From assembly GCF_900142965.1 (NCBI RefSeq), contig NZ_FRCQ01000010.1, positions 124,001 to 188,000 on the forward strand: a stretch of 64,000 nucleotides of DNA. Direction: 5' to 3'. Each line of letters begins with the position of its first letter. The first letter of the stretch is position 1. The position numbers and the translations under genes were made by a program. Under the pieces are notes generated by a model. The model made no database searches and had not been told where the DNA came from. It was given only the letters and a program-made list of their open reading frames with translations. This document shows, in pieces, positions 8,798 to 17,769 of this stretch. This stretch comes from Rhizobacter sp. OV335. GTDB lineage: Bacteria; Pseudomonadota; Gammaproteobacteria; Burkholderiales; Burkholderiaceae_C.

Positions 8798-9346
8798 ATG
8801 AACACGACTTCCATCCAAACCATCACGCTGGGCGGTGGCTGCTTCTGGTGCGTCGAGGCGGTCTACGAGCGGGTGCTGGGCGTCACCGGCGTCGAGTCCG
8901 GCTACAGCAACGGCCGGGTGCGCAACCCGAGCTACGAGCAGGTGTGCAGCGGCGACACCGGCGCGGTGGAGGTGGTGCGGGTCAGCTTCGACCCGGCGCA
9001 GACCACGCTGCGCGAGGTGCTGGAGATCTTCTTCGTCGTGCACGACCCGACGACGCTGAACCGCCAGGGCAACGACGTCGGCACGCAGTACCGCTCGGGC
9101 ATCTACTTCGAATCGCCGGAGCACGAGCGCGTGGCCCGCGAGGTGATCGCCGAGATGGTGGCGAGCGGTACGTACAAGAGCCCGATCGTCACCGAGGTGC
9201 TGCCGCTGGCCGACTATTCGCGCGCCGAGGACTACCACCAGCACTACTTCGCGCAGCATCCGGGGCAGGGCTACTGCGCGTTCGTCGTCGCGCCGAAGGT
9301 CGAGAAGTTCCGCAAGACCTTCGCGTCGAAAGTGCGCCCGGAGTAG
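8798..9346 (+). CDS. msrA: peptide-methionine (S)-S-oxide reductase MsrA
   Basis: The 182-residue protein has the MsrA active-site motif GGCFWCVEAVYERV with nucleophilic Cys15, the family motifs GYSNGRVRNPSYEQVCSG and HDPTTLNRQGNDVGTQYRSGIYF, and EDYHQHYF. It reduces methionine-S-sulfoxide in oxidised proteins, with electrons from thioredoxin. The ATG at 8798 is preceded by AAGGAGATCTC, which fixes the start against longer in-frame readings. It has no signal peptide, so it is cytoplasmic. A PAS hybrid kinase gene starts 37 bases downstream on the same strand and may share the transcript. Confidence 0.97.
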   Translation: MNTTSIQTITLGGGCFWCVEAVYERVLGVTGVESGYSNGRVRNPSYEQVCSGDTGAVEVVRVSFDPAQTTLREVLEIFFVVHDPTTLNRQGNDVGTQYRSGIYFESPEHERVAREVIAEMVASGTYKSPIVTEVLPLADYSRAEDYHQHYFAQHPGQGYCAFVVAPKVEKFRKTFASKVRPE

Positions 9347-9383
9347 GTGGGGGCAGGGTCGGGAGCCCTACACTTGCCCGCGC

Positions 9384-12300
9384 ATGGACACCTTGTGGCT
9401 TTCTTCGCCGGCCCCGGCACTGCGGCTCTGGGCCGATGGCCGGTGGAAGGTGAACCCCGCCGCGGCGCGGTGGGCGTCCGACCACGGCATTGCTGACGCA
9501 GGCTGGCAGGCGCTGGCCCGCGAACTCGTCGCCACGCTGCGCCACCCGGACCCCAGCAGTCGCGGGCGCATCGCGTTTCCGGGCTCCTCGCTCGAACTCG
9601 ACTGGACCTCGGTGTGGCTCGACAGCGGCTGGCTCGCGTGGCTGGTGCTGCCGTCCGTCGATGCGGCCCGGCTCGCGCTGATCGAGCAGTTCGGCCGCAC
9701 CGGCGCCTGGGAGCGCGATCTGCGCACCGGCGAGGGCCGCTGGGACACGCACATGTTCCGGTTGTGCGGCTTCGATCCGGCGGGTGGCGTGCCCAATTTC
9801 GACCAGGCGAGCGAGCGCGTCCACCCCGACGACCGCGACCGCTTCCGCCGCGAGCACGAGCGCTTCGGCGAGGCGCCGGGCCGCTACGAGACCTGGTTCC
9901 GCCTCGTGCTGCCGGACGGCCAGGTCAAGGAATTCCATTCGCTGTGCGAGGTGCACCCCGGGCCGCAAGGCCGGCCGGTGCGCATGACCGGCATCCTGCT
10001 CGACGACACCGAAGGCACGACGCGCCTGCGCGAGATCGAGGCGCTGACCGCCAAGCTGAACCGTGCGGTCACGCTGGCCTCGGTGTCGGTGTGGCGCATC
10101 GACCTGGCGACGCAGCGCATCTACTTCAACGACTGGGGCTACCAGGTGATGGGCATCCCGCGCCCGCCCGACGGCCTGACGCTCGAGTACATGCGCTCGA
10201 CCACCCACCCCGACGACCGCGACGCGGTGCTGCGCGCGGCCGACGAAGCCATCGCGACGCACCGTGTCGTCGACGTCGAGGCGCGCTACCTGAACCAGGA
10301 CGGCAGCTACCGCCACCTGCTGACGCGCCGCGTCGCCGAGCGCGACGCGCAGGGGCGGGCGATCGCGCTGTCCGGCGTCTCGCTCGACCGCAGCGCGCAG
10401 ATCGCCGAGCGCGAGCAGGCGCAGGCCTTCGCGCGCCGCATCGACATGGTCACCAACGCCGCGGGCGTCGGCATCTGGACGGTCGACATCGAGGCGCGCC
10501 AGGGCGAATGGAACGAGCAGATGTTCCGCATCTACGGGCTGCGCCCGCAGGACGGCGTGCCGAGCGAGGAGCGCTGGGCGCAGGAGCTGGTGCACCCGGA
10601 CGACCGCGCGGCGATGCAGTCGCACGACGAGATCGCCGAGCGCGGTACGCAGCAGGGGCTGCAGTCGGAGTTCCGCATCCGCCGTGCGAGCGACGGCGAG
10701 GTGCGCTGGGTGTCGGCCTGGTCGCGGCGCGAGAGCGTCAACGGCCGGCTGATGGCCTTCGGCGTCAACATCGACATCACCGAACTGCACAGCACCCGCG
10801 CGCAGTTGCGGCGGGTGCAGGAGCGCACGATGCTCGCCGCCGAATCGGCGGGCATCGGCACCTGGGAGCGCGACCTGCGCACCCAGGCCTCGCAATGGGA
10901 TGCGCAGATGTTCCGGCTGCGCGGCCACCGCCCGGACGGACCGCTGGGCGCCAACGACCTGCGCGACGGCTCGCGGCACCCCGACGACGTGGTCGAGCTG
11001 CAGCGCAAGATGGACGAGGCGGCGCGCGACGGCAGCGAGCTCGAGCACGAGTTCCGCGTGATCTGGCCCGACGGTTCGGTGCGCTGGCTGGCCACCCGCG
11101 GCCATGTGCAGCGCGACGCGCAGGGCCGCCCGGAGCGGCTGCTCGGCGTGAACTGGGACATCACCGAGCGCAAGCGCGCCGAGCAGGCGCTGCAGGACAA
11201 GGCGGCGGCCGAGCAGGCCAGCCGCGCGAAGAGCGAGTTCCTGGCGCGCATGAGCCATGAGCTGCGCACGCCGCTCAATGCGGTGCTCGGCTTCGCGCAG
11301 CTGCTGTCGGCCGACATCGGCGATCCGCTCAGCCTGGCGCAGGGCGAGCGCGTGGAGCGGATCCGCTCGGCCGGCCAGCACCTGCTGGCACTGATCGACG
11401 ACGTGCTCGACCTCGCGTCGATCGAGTCGAGCAGCATGCCGCTCGCGCACGAGGCGGTGCCGCTGCAGGCCGCGCTGCAGGACGTGCTGCAGTGGACCCG
11501 GCCGCAGGCCGACGAGGCCGGCGTCAGCGTGCAGGCCGCGCCGACAGCGGCCCAGGTGCTCGGCGACCCGCGGCGCGTGCGGCAGGTGCTCGCCAACCTG
11601 ATGAGCAATGCCATCAAGTACAACAGCGCGGGCGGCCACGTGTGGCTGGCCGTGGAACGCGGCGCGTGGCAGGGCGCGCCGGCCTGGACGATCAAGGTGC
11701 GCGACAACGGCCGCGGCATGTCGGCCGCGCAGCGGCGCCACCTGTTCGAGCCCTTCAACCGGCTGGGCGCGGAGCGCGACGCGATCCAGGGCACCGGCAT
11801 CGGGCTGGCCATCGTGCACCACCTGGTCAAGCTGATGCACGGCGACATTGGCGTCGACAGCGAGCCGGGGCACGGCAGCGAGTTCCGCATCGTGCTGCGG
11901 GCGGCCGCCGGTGCCGCGGCGTTGTCGTCACCGCAAGCCTTGCCCGCATCGGCGCCGTCGATCCCGGTCCCGACCGCACCGGCCGCGCCGCTGCGCCTGC
12001 TCTACATCGAGGACAACCCGGTCAACGTGCTGCTCGTGCAGGAACTGCTCGCCCACCATGGCCACGTGACGCTGGCGGTTGCGGTGGACGGGATCTCGGG
12101 CGTGCGCCTCGCGCAGCGCTCGCGGCCCGACGTGGTGCTGGTCGACATGCAACTGCCCGACATCGATGGGGCCGAGGTGCTGCGCCGGCTGCGGGCCGAT
12201 CCGGCACTGGCCGGCACGGCGATCGTCGCGCTGTCGGCCAACGCGATGCCGGAAGACGTCTCGCGGGCGCGCGAGGCGGGCTTCGACGATTACTGGACCA

Positions 12301-12398
12301 AGCCGATCGACTTCAAGGCCTTCCTGGCCGCGCTGGACCGCCTGGCCCAGGCACGCCTGCCCGGCGAGAACATCGGCTTCCTGCCGACGGAGAGCTGA
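9384..12398 (+). CDS. soluble hybrid sensor histidine kinase with four PAS/PAC repeats and a receiver
   Basis: The 1004-residue protein has no transmembrane helix. Four PAS_3-type sensor units are visible from the repeated HPDD motif (about residues 147, 275, 404 and 532) and PAC endings such as GVNIDITE and GVNWDITER. A coiled linker leads to the HisKA domain with the phospho-accepting His625 in SHELRTPLNAVLGF. An HATPase_c domain follows (N box LMSNAIKYN, G boxes DNGRGM and GTGIGLAIV). After a Pro/Ala linker comes a receiver domain with phospho-acceptor Asp921 (VLVDMQLPD). It senses a cytoplasmic or diffusible signal, possibly redox or light through a PAS ligand, but no ligand is predictable. 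No response-regulator partner is adjacent; msrA lies just upstream. Confidence 0.93.
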   Translation: MDTLWLSSPAPALRLWADGRWKVNPAAARWASDHGIADAGWQALARELVATLRHPDPSSRGRIAFPGSSLELDWTSVWLDSGWLAWLVLPSVDAARLALIEQFGRTGAWERDLRTGEGRWDTHMFRLCGFDPAGGVPNFDQASERVHPDDRDRFRREHERFGEAPGRYETWFRLVLPDGQVKEFHSLCEVHPGPQGRPVRMTGILLDDTEGTTRLREIEALTAKLNRAVTLASVSVWRIDLATQRIYFNDWGYQVMGIPRPPDGLTLEYMRSTTHPDDRDAVLRAADEAIATHRVVDVEARYLNQDGSYRHLLTRRVAERDAQGRAIALSGVSLDRSAQIAEREQAQAFARRIDMVTNAAGVGIWTVDIEARQGEWNEQMFRIYGLRPQDGVPSEERWAQELVHPDDRAAMQSHDEIAERGTQQGLQSEFRIRRASDGEVRWVSAWSRRESVNGRLMAFGVNIDITELHSTRAQLRRVQERTMLAAESAGIGTWERDLRTQASQWDAQMFRLRGHRPDGPLGANDLRDGSRHPDDVVELQRKMDEAARDGSELEHEFRVIWPDGSVRWLATRGHVQRDAQGRPERLLGVNWDITERKRAEQALQDKAAAEQASRAKSEFLARMSHELRTPLNAVLGFAQLLSADIGDPLSLAQGERVERIRSAGQHLLALIDDVLDLASIESSSMPLAHEAVPLQAALQDVLQWTRPQADEAGVSVQAAPTAAQVLGDPRRVRQVLANLMSNAIKYNSAGGHVWLAVERGAWQGAPAWTIKVRDNGRGMSAAQRRHLFEPFNRLGAERDAIQGTGIGLAIVHHLVKLMHGDIGVDSEPGHGSEFRIVLRAAAGAAALSSPQALPASAPSIPVPTAPAAPLRLLYIEDNPVNVLLVQELLAHHGHVTLAVAVDGISGVRLAQRSRPDVVLVDMQLPDIDGAEVLRRLRADPALAGTAIVALSANAMPEDVSRAREAGFDDYWTKPIDFKAFLAALDRLAQARLPGENIGFLPTES

Positions 12399-13034
12399 TC
12401 AGGGCGCGAGGCGCTCGCGCCGCCAGCCGCCATCGGCCTGCCGGTAGCGCAGGCGATCGTGCAGGCGCGACTTGCGACCCTGCCAGAACTCCCAGCTGTC
12501 CGGCACGAGGCGAAAACCGCCCCAGTGCGGCGGGCGCGGCGGGTTCAGCGCGAAGCGCGCCGCGGCCTTGGCGGCGTTGGCCACCAGCACGGCGCGCGAA
12601 CCGATCACCTCGCTCTGCGGCGAGGCCCAGGCGCCGAGCCGCGAATCGAGCGGCCGCGACTGGAAGTAGGCATCCGACTCGGCCTCGCTGGTGCGCTCGA
12701 CCCGGCCCTCGACGCGCACCACGCGCTCGAGTTCGACCCAATGGAACTGCAGCGCGGCCCACGGGTGCCCGGCCAGCTCGCGGCCCTTGCGGCTGTCGTA
12801 GTTGGTGTACCAGACCAGGCCGCGCGCATCGAAGCCCTTGATCAGCACGACGCGCGTCGACGGGCGCTGGTCGGGGCCCACCGTCGCGAGGGTCATCGCG
12901 TTCGGCTCGGGCAACTGGGCGTCGAGGGCCTGCTGGAACCACAGCCCGAACTGTTCGAGCGGGTCGCTGCGCGAGGCGGTCTCGTCGAGTTCGGCGCGTT
13001 CGTAACTTTTACGGAGGTCGGCGATGTCGGGCAT
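12399..13034 (-). CDS. pdxH: pyridoxamine 5'-phosphate oxidase
   Basis: The protein is 211 residues from the ATG at 13034 ([16 protein letters not shown]), the usual PdxH N-terminus. The FMN and PLP binding motifs are present: [53 protein letters not shown] and the C-terminal [23 protein letters not shown]. It oxidises PNP or PMP to PLP with FMN and oxygen, serving enzymes such as the nearby GlyA. Its stop abuts the stop of the hybrid kinase gene (convergent, no gap). In-frame codons upstream of 13034 do not resemble the family. Confidence 0.97.
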   Translation of the reverse strand: MPDIADLRKSYERAELDETASRSDPLEQFGLWFQQALDAQLPEPNAMTLATVGPDQRPSTRVVLIKGFDARGLVWYTNYDSRKGRELAGHPWAALQFHWVELERVVRVEGRVERTSEAESDAYFQSRPLDSRLGAWASPQSEVIGSRAVLVANAAKAAARFALNPPRPPHWGGFRLVPDSWEFWQGRKSRLHDRLRYRQADGGWRRERLAP

Positions 13035-13210
13035 GCTGGCAGTATGTCGCAGAGAAAAAATACCGCAGGGAACAAAACACCCTGCGGGGAATGCCTTAAG
13101 TGAACGCCCCACTAGGCGGCGAAAGCAAACGATTCCATTCTTGCAGCCAAGGGCTTGCGTGCGGTGATGCGCCGGCTGCCATGACCAACAAGAACGTAGG
13201 GGGTGGCCTG

Positions 13211-13843
13211 ATGAAGGCGCGGCCGGCGATCATCGTGCTCGCCGCGGGACGGGGTTCCCGTTTCGGCGGTACGCAGCACAAGCTCACGCAGAGCCTCGGA
13301 GCGTCCAGCGTTCTCGGGACGACGCTTCGGCACGCGCTCGCGACGCACCTGCCGGTGATCGTCGTCGCCACCGAGGTGCTGGCCGAAGAGGCCGCGTTCC
13401 ACGTCGCGACGCGCGATATCGTGATGCTGCCGACGGTCGGATCGGGCTCGCCGGTCAACGCGCAGCGCCTCGGCATGGGCTTCTCGATCGCCTCGGGCGT
13501 GGCGGCCTGCTCCGATGCGTCGGGCTGGCTGGTGCTGCCGGGCGACATGCCGATGGTGATGCCGTCGACGCTGGTGGCGGTGGCGCAGCAGCTCGAGCAC
13601 CATCCGGTGAGCTATGCGCAGTACAAGGGCCGGCGCGGCCATCCGGTGGGCTTCGCGGCCGAGCTCTACACCGAGCTGGTGATGCTGACCGGCGACGAAG
13701 GCGCACGCCGGCTGGTGGCGCGCTACCCGGCGCAGGCGGTCGATGTGGATGATTCCGGCGTGCTGATGGATGTCGACAGCGAGGGTGATCTCGATCGCGT
13801 CAGGGCGGCGTACAGCCCAGCGCTGTTCGGCGACTCGCGCTAG
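13211..13843 (+). CDS. MocA/MobA-like NTP transferase (molybdenum cofactor nucleotidyltransferase family)
   Basis: The 210-residue protein begins with the nucleotidyltransferase signature [16 protein letters not shown]. It also has a metal-binding [15 protein letters not shown], then RRGHPVGF and GDEGARRL, the order found in MocA (CTP:molybdopterin cytidylyltransferase) and MobA relatives. The start at 13211 has GGGGTGG upstream; an ATG at 13181 is an alternative. If it is MocA, it would make the cytosine dinucleotide cofactor needed by the PaoABC-type enzyme at 31.6-35.6 kb, but that link is inference. Its stop overlaps the convergent cyclotransferase stop within CTAG. A less specific sugar-nucleotide transferase role cannot be excluded. 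Confidence 0.75.
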   Translation: MKARPAIIVLAAGRGSRFGGTQHKLTQSLGASSVLGTTLRHALATHLPVIVVATEVLAEEAAFHVATRDIVMLPTVGSGSPVNAQRLGMGFSIASGVAACSDASGWLVLPGDMPMVMPSTLVAVAQQLEHHPVSYAQYKGRRGHPVGFAAELYTELVMLTGDEGARRLVARYPAQAVDVDDSGVLMDVDSEGDLDRVRAAYSPALFGDSR

Positions 13844-14451
13844 AGCGCGTGACGCTCGACCAGCGCCACCAGCCGCTCGATGCCGCGATCGCGGATGCCG
13901 CACTGGCGCAGCGAGCGCGCCGTCTCCATCAGGTAGTCGAGCGTCGTGCCATAGCGCCCGCAGGCGCTGCGCAGCACGCCGAGCAGGTGCTCGTCGCTCA
14001 GCGTGCCGGTGTAGTTCGGGCTGCTGCGGCTCAGCGTGAAGCCGAGCGCGCTCACCGCGCCCTGCGGCGTGCGGCACGGCAGCCAGCGCGCATCGTAGAC
14101 GCCGGTCGGCATCTCGCGCGCCCACAGCTTCGGCAATTCGTCGTCGACCCGTTCGCGCTCGATGCGGTAGACCATGCCGCGGCACGAGCCGCCGGCGACC
14201 AGCGCGAACACCAGGCCCGGGCACTCGGGCGTGCCGCGGTTGATGCGCGAACGCATCTCGAGCGCGCGGTGCCAGCCGTGCACCTGGGCCGGCCGCTGCT
14301 CGGCGGCCTCGAACTCGGGGCGCCAGATCAGCGACGCGTAGCCGAAGATCCACAGGTCGCCGCGGCCGCCCCAACTCGCATGCACCTCGGCCAGCAGTTT
14401 GGCGGGGTCGCGCACGGGCGCCACGCCGGTTTCGATCACGGAGTCGAGCAT
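13840..14451 (-). CDS. ChaC-like gamma-glutamylcyclotransferase
   Basis: The 203-residue protein has the cyclotransferase fold signature FGYASLIWRPEFE (about residue 36) that forms the substrate-binding loop. GWHRALEMRSRINRG and a conserved LVAGGSCRGMVYRIERE follow, matching ChaC. ChaC enzymes cleave glutathione to 5-oxoproline and Cys-Gly in the cytoplasm. The ATG at 14451 is used; longer in-frame readings run into the ompA-like gene. The ribosome site is weak. It is divergent from the OmpA-domain gene with about 44 bases between starts. It is convergent with the nucleotidyltransferase gene, whose stop codon overlaps its own. Confidence 0.85.
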   Translation of the reverse strand: MLDSVIETGVAPVRDPAKLLAEVHASWGGRGDLWIFGYASLIWRPEFEAAEQRPAQVHGWHRALEMRSRINRGTPECPGLVFALVAGGSCRGMVYRIERERVDDELPKLWAREMPTGVYDARWLPCRTPQGAVSALGFTLSRSSPNYTGTLSDEHLLGVLRSACGRYGTTLDYLMETARSLRQCGIRDRGIERLVALVERHAL

Positions 14452-14495
14452 GACCGACACTCTAGAATGAATTTTCTTCCGCCGGGAGCGCTGCG

Positions 14496-14960
14496 ATGAG
14501 TGACCAAGACGACGACGTGCAGAAGGTCGCACTGGGGGCGGTGGCCTTCGTGGTGGCGCTGGTGCTGGCCGGGGTCATCGGCCTGGCGGCGTCGCGCGTG
14601 CTGCATGCGCCGAAGGCGAGCGGCACGGCCGTTGCAGCCACCGCCGACACGTCCGCGGCCGAGCGCATCTACTTCGAGGTCGGCCAGGACAGCCTGCCCG
14701 CCGATGCCACCGACGTGCTGAACCGCGTGGCCGAAGCGGCCCGCTCGAACGGCGGCACCGTGCTGATCTCCGGCTTTCACGATGCGAGCGGCGATGCGGC
14801 CGCGAACGCCGAGCTGGCGAAGCGCCGCGCGCAGCGCGTGCAGCATGCGCTCGAAGCAAACGGCGTCGCCGCCGACCACCTGCAGCTCAGCAAGCCGGCG
14901 GTGATCACCGGCGACGGCGATCCGAAGGCCGCACGGCGCGTCGAGTTGCGCCTGCAATAG
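14496..14960 (+). CDS. OmpA-domain inner-membrane-anchored protein
   Basis: The 154-residue protein has a short acidic cytoplasmic N-terminus and one transmembrane helix (about residues 13-33). An OmpA/MotB C-terminal domain of about 100 residues follows, starting at RIYFEVGQDSLPADATDVLNRVAEAARSN and including LAKRRAQRVQHALEANGV. Such domains bind peptidoglycan. The closing RRVELRLQ segment is typical. It is smaller than full OmpA and has no beta-barrel, so it is an anchored peptidoglycan-binding protein of unknown partner. GGGAGCG lies eight bases before the ATG. Confidence 0.85.
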   Translation: MSDQDDDVQKVALGAVAFVVALVLAGVIGLAASRVLHAPKASGTAVAATADTSAAERIYFEVGQDSLPADATDVLNRVAEAARSNGGTVLISGFHDASGDAAANAELAKRRAQRVQHALEANGVAADHLQLSKPAVITGDGDPKAARRVELRLQ

Positions 14961-15089
14961 AACCCCCATGGAACCCACCGCGACGCCTGGGTAGGACATC
15001 GCGCACATCCCGTGGCGGCCCTCGCCGATAGGGTCTTCCACTGCGGCCGCCTAAGCTCGGACGAATTCCGTTCAAGCAGGGGCCGCACC

Positions 15090-15626
15090 ATGAAGATCCA
15101 CCCGCAACGCCACGAGAACCTGAAGAAGATCGTCGACCTGGTCGAGGGCATCGACATCGCGATGCTGACCACCCAGGCCCCCGACGGCCGGCTGCTCGGC
15201 CGCCCGATGGCCGCGCTCGAGGTCGATGCCGACGGCAGCTTCTGGTTCTTCACCAGCGAGCGCTCGGCCAAGGTGCACCAGCTCGACCGCGTGAACCTGG
15301 CCTTCACCGATGAAGGCGACGCGACCTACGTGTCGATCAGCGGCCACGCCGCGATCGTGAACGACCGCAGCCGCATCGACGCGCTCTGGACGGCCGCCGC
15401 CAAGCCGTGGTTCCCGCAGGGCAAGGACGACCCCGACCTGGTGCTGCTGCGCGTCGACACCGACATCGCCGAGTACTGGGACGCCAACAGCAGCAGGATG
15501 ATCCGCCTGCTCGCGATGGCCGCCTCGGCCGTCAGCGGGCGGCCGATCGGCCTCGGCGAGCACGAGATCGTCAACAACCCGTCGCGTCCGCCGGTCTCGC
15601 ACCAGCGCTCGCTCATCGGCGACTGA
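15090..15626 (+). CDS. general stress protein 26-like, pyridoxamine 5'-phosphate oxidase fold
   Basis: The 178-residue protein has the split-barrel flavin-binding fold of the general stress protein 26 family: MLTTQAPDGRLLGRPMAALEVDADGSFWFFT, then KVHQLDRVNLAF and TYVSISGHAAIVNDR. The C-terminal part (LLRVDTDIAEYWD) is typical of the YdaG-like group. It probably binds FMN or F420-like cofactors; the substrate is unknown. The ATG at 15090 has CAGGGG upstream and gives the family N-terminus. The AsmA gene starts four bases after its stop, so the two are probably cotranscribed. Confidence 0.85.
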   Translation: MKIHPQRHENLKKIVDLVEGIDIAMLTTQAPDGRLLGRPMAALEVDADGSFWFFTSERSAKVHQLDRVNLAFTDEGDATYVSISGHAAIVNDRSRIDALWTAAAKPWFPQGKDDPDLVLLRVDTDIAEYWDANSSRMIRLLAMAASAVSGRPIGLGEHEIVNNPSRPPVSHQRSLIGD

Positions 15627-15630
15627 TCCC

Positions 15631-17661
15631 GTGTCGCGGCGTCGTGCGTGGTCGTGGAGCCTGCTCGGCCTCGCCGGGGCCGTGCTGATGGCGCTGGTCG
15701 CGTGCGAGGCACTGGGCTGGCCCTTCCTCGTCGGCCCGGCGCAGCGGATGCTGGCCGACACGCTGAAGCGCGACGTGCGCCTCGCCGACGGCGCGGACCA
15801 GGGCCGCGTCCACCTGCTCGGCGGGTTGCGTGTCGACATCCCGCTGCTGGAGATCGGCAGCGCCGCGTGGAGCAAGGATCCGTACTTCCTGCGTGCCGAG
15901 AACGCCCAGCTGCGTGTCGCCTACGCGGCGCTGTGGCGCGCACACCGTGGCGACGCGCTCGACATCAAGCGCCTGCACGCCGACCGGCTGATCGTGCATG
16001 CCGAGCGCCGGGCCGACGGCAGCGCGTCATGGCAGTTCGGCGAGCCGAAGGCCCAGCAGGAAAAGGGCACGCGGTTGCCGCGCGTGCGCTCGCTGTCGGT
16101 GACCAACGGCGAGCTGACGGTCGTCGATGCGCCGTTGAAGGCCGACATCCACGCGGATGTGCGCCTGGCCGACCAGGACACGTCGGCACCGCTGCCCGCC
16201 GGTGCCGCCTCGGCGCCGCTGACCGGCCTGGTCGTGCGCGCGACCGGCACCTATGGCGGCTTCTCGCTCGAAGGCGGTCTGCGGTCGATCGGCGTGATGC
16301 CGCTGCTGGCCAGCGATGACGACGCACCGCCGGTGCCGGTGACGCTGAGCCTGGATGCCGGCGGCCGCGCTGCGCTGCGCTTCCGCGGCACCGTGACGGA
16401 CGTGATGAAGCTGGGCGGCATGACGGGGAAGGTGCGCGTGAGCGGCGCCTCGCTGTCGGCGATCGGCGACCCGTTGGGCGTCACGCTGCCGACCACCGGA
16501 CCGTTCGAGATCGAAGGCCGCGTCGCCAAGCATGGCGACGTGTGGAACGTGCTGGTCGACGACGCGACGGTCGGCAACAGCCGGCTGAATGCCGCGCTGA
16601 CCTACGACATGCGCCCGAAGGTTCCGCGGCTGTCGGGCAAGGTCGCCGGACCGCGGTTGCTGCTGGCCGACCTGCTGCCCAGCATCGGCGTCGGGCCCGC
16701 ACCGGCGCCCGCCGTCGCGCCCGGTCAGAAACCGCCGAAAAAGCCCGGCGATCGGGTGCTGCCGAACCGCGCGTTCGATCTTCCGTCGCTGAGCGCGATG
16801 GATGCGAACGTGCTGCTGGCCTTCGACCGGGCCGAGCTGGGCCGGATCTTCGCGCTGCCGCTGGAGCCGCTGCGCGCCCACCTGACGCTGGCCGACGGCA
16901 AGCTCGCGATCACCGACCTGGTGGCCAGCACGGCGGACGGGAGCCTGGCCGGGGCCGTGTCATTGGATGGCAAGCCGAAGCTCGCGCTGTGGGACAGCGA
17001 CCTGCGCTGGAGCGGCGTGCGGCTGGAGCGCTGGCTGAACCAGGGCCGGCCGGCCGACAAGCCGCCCTACGTGACCGGCCGGCTGATCGGCCAGGCCAGG
17101 CTGAAGGGCGAGGGCCGCTCGACCGCCGAGATCCTCGGCAGCCTGGACGGCACGGTCGTCACGCGCATCGTCGAGGGCAAGATATCGCACTTGGCCGTCG
17201 AAGGCGCCGGGCTCGATGTGGCGCAGGCGCTCGGCGTGCTGGCCAAGGGCGACGAGTTGCTGACCGTCGACTGCGCGCTGGTCGACCTGCAAGCGAAGAA
17301 GGGCGTGCTGCGGCCGCGCGCGATGGTGATCGACACCAAGGATTCGACGATCTGGGCCGACGGCACCCTGTCGCTCGCCGAAGAGAACATGGACCTGCGC
17401 GCGGTCGTCACGCCGAAGGACATGAGCCCGCTGACGCTGCGCACGCCACTGCGCGTGCAGGGCACGTTCAGCGATCCGAAGATCTCGCTCGAGAAGGCGC
17501 CGCTCGCACGCAAGGTCGGCGCCAGCGTGCTGCTGGGCCTGCTGAATCCGCTGGCGGCGCTGATCCCGCTGGTCGACGTGGGCGAGCGGCAGCCTTCGGG
17601 CGGGGGTTGCAACGCCCTGCTCGAACGGGCGAAGCAGCACGCCCCGCCGGTGGGGGGGTGA
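15631..17661 (+). CDS. AsmA family envelope protein
   Basis: The 676-residue protein starts at GTG 15631, four bases after the previous stop, with no clear ribosome site. An N-terminal signal-anchor helix (about residues 10-28) is followed by a long beta-strand-rich region, with AsmA/DUF748-type segments DIKRLHADRLIVHAERR and, near the C-terminus, VCDLQAKKG-like and DSTIWADGTLSLAEENMDLRAV stretches. The latter is the AsmA C-terminal signature. AsmA-like proteins are anchored in the inner membrane, span the periplasm and are linked to phospholipid transport and outer-membrane assembly. It ends 108 bases before edd. Confidence 0.88.
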   Translation: MSRRRAWSWSLLGLAGAVLMALVACEALGWPFLVGPAQRMLADTLKRDVRLADGADQGRVHLLGGLRVDIPLLEIGSAAWSKDPYFLRAENAQLRVAYAALWRAHRGDALDIKRLHADRLIVHAERRADGSASWQFGEPKAQQEKGTRLPRVRSLSVTNGELTVVDAPLKADIHADVRLADQDTSAPLPAGAASAPLTGLVVRATGTYGGFSLEGGLRSIGVMPLLASDDDAPPVPVTLSLDAGGRAALRFRGTVTDVMKLGGMTGKVRVSGASLSAIGDPLGVTLPTTGPFEIEGRVAKHGDVWNVLVDDATVGNSRLNAALTYDMRPKVPRLSGKVAGPRLLLADLLPSIGVGPAPAPAVAPGQKPPKKPGDRVLPNRAFDLPSLSAMDANVLLAFDRAELGRIFALPLEPLRAHLTLADGKLAITDLVASTADGSLAGAVSLDGKPKLALWDSDLRWSGVRLERWLNQGRPADKPPYVTGRLIGQARLKGEGRSTAEILGSLDGTVVTRIVEGKISHLAVEGAGLDVAQALGVLAKGDELLTVDCALVDLQAKKGVLRPRAMVIDTKDSTIWADGTLSLAEENMDLRAVVTPKDMSPLTLRTPLRVQGTFSDPKISLEKAPLARKVGASVLLGLLNPLAALIPLVDVGERQPSGGGCNALLERAKQHAPPVGG

Positions 17662-17701
17662 GGCCCAGGCCCCATCGACGCGCAGGGGATGCGCTGTTGA
17701 T

Positions 17702-17730
17702 TTGACGATGTAACTTGGTTACGCGATACT
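17702..17730 (+). promoter_or_regulatory. edd-eda promoter with a HexR-like operator in the spacer
   Basis: TTGACG (17702-17707) and GATACT (17725-17730) are separated by 17 bases. The spacer holds the dyad TGTAACTTGGTTACG (17709-17723), with half-sites GTAAC and GTTAC. From memory, HexR, an RpiR-type repressor of edd/eda released by KDPG, binds a palindrome of type TGTAA-N5-TTACA, which this matches in both half-sites. A further GTTAC follows at 17741. The expected transcription start is near 17737, about 33 bases before the edd ATG. Confidence 0.6.
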
Positions 17731-17769
17731 CGAAAGCCTGGTTACGACCCCGGCCGCGAGGTGCCGCCC

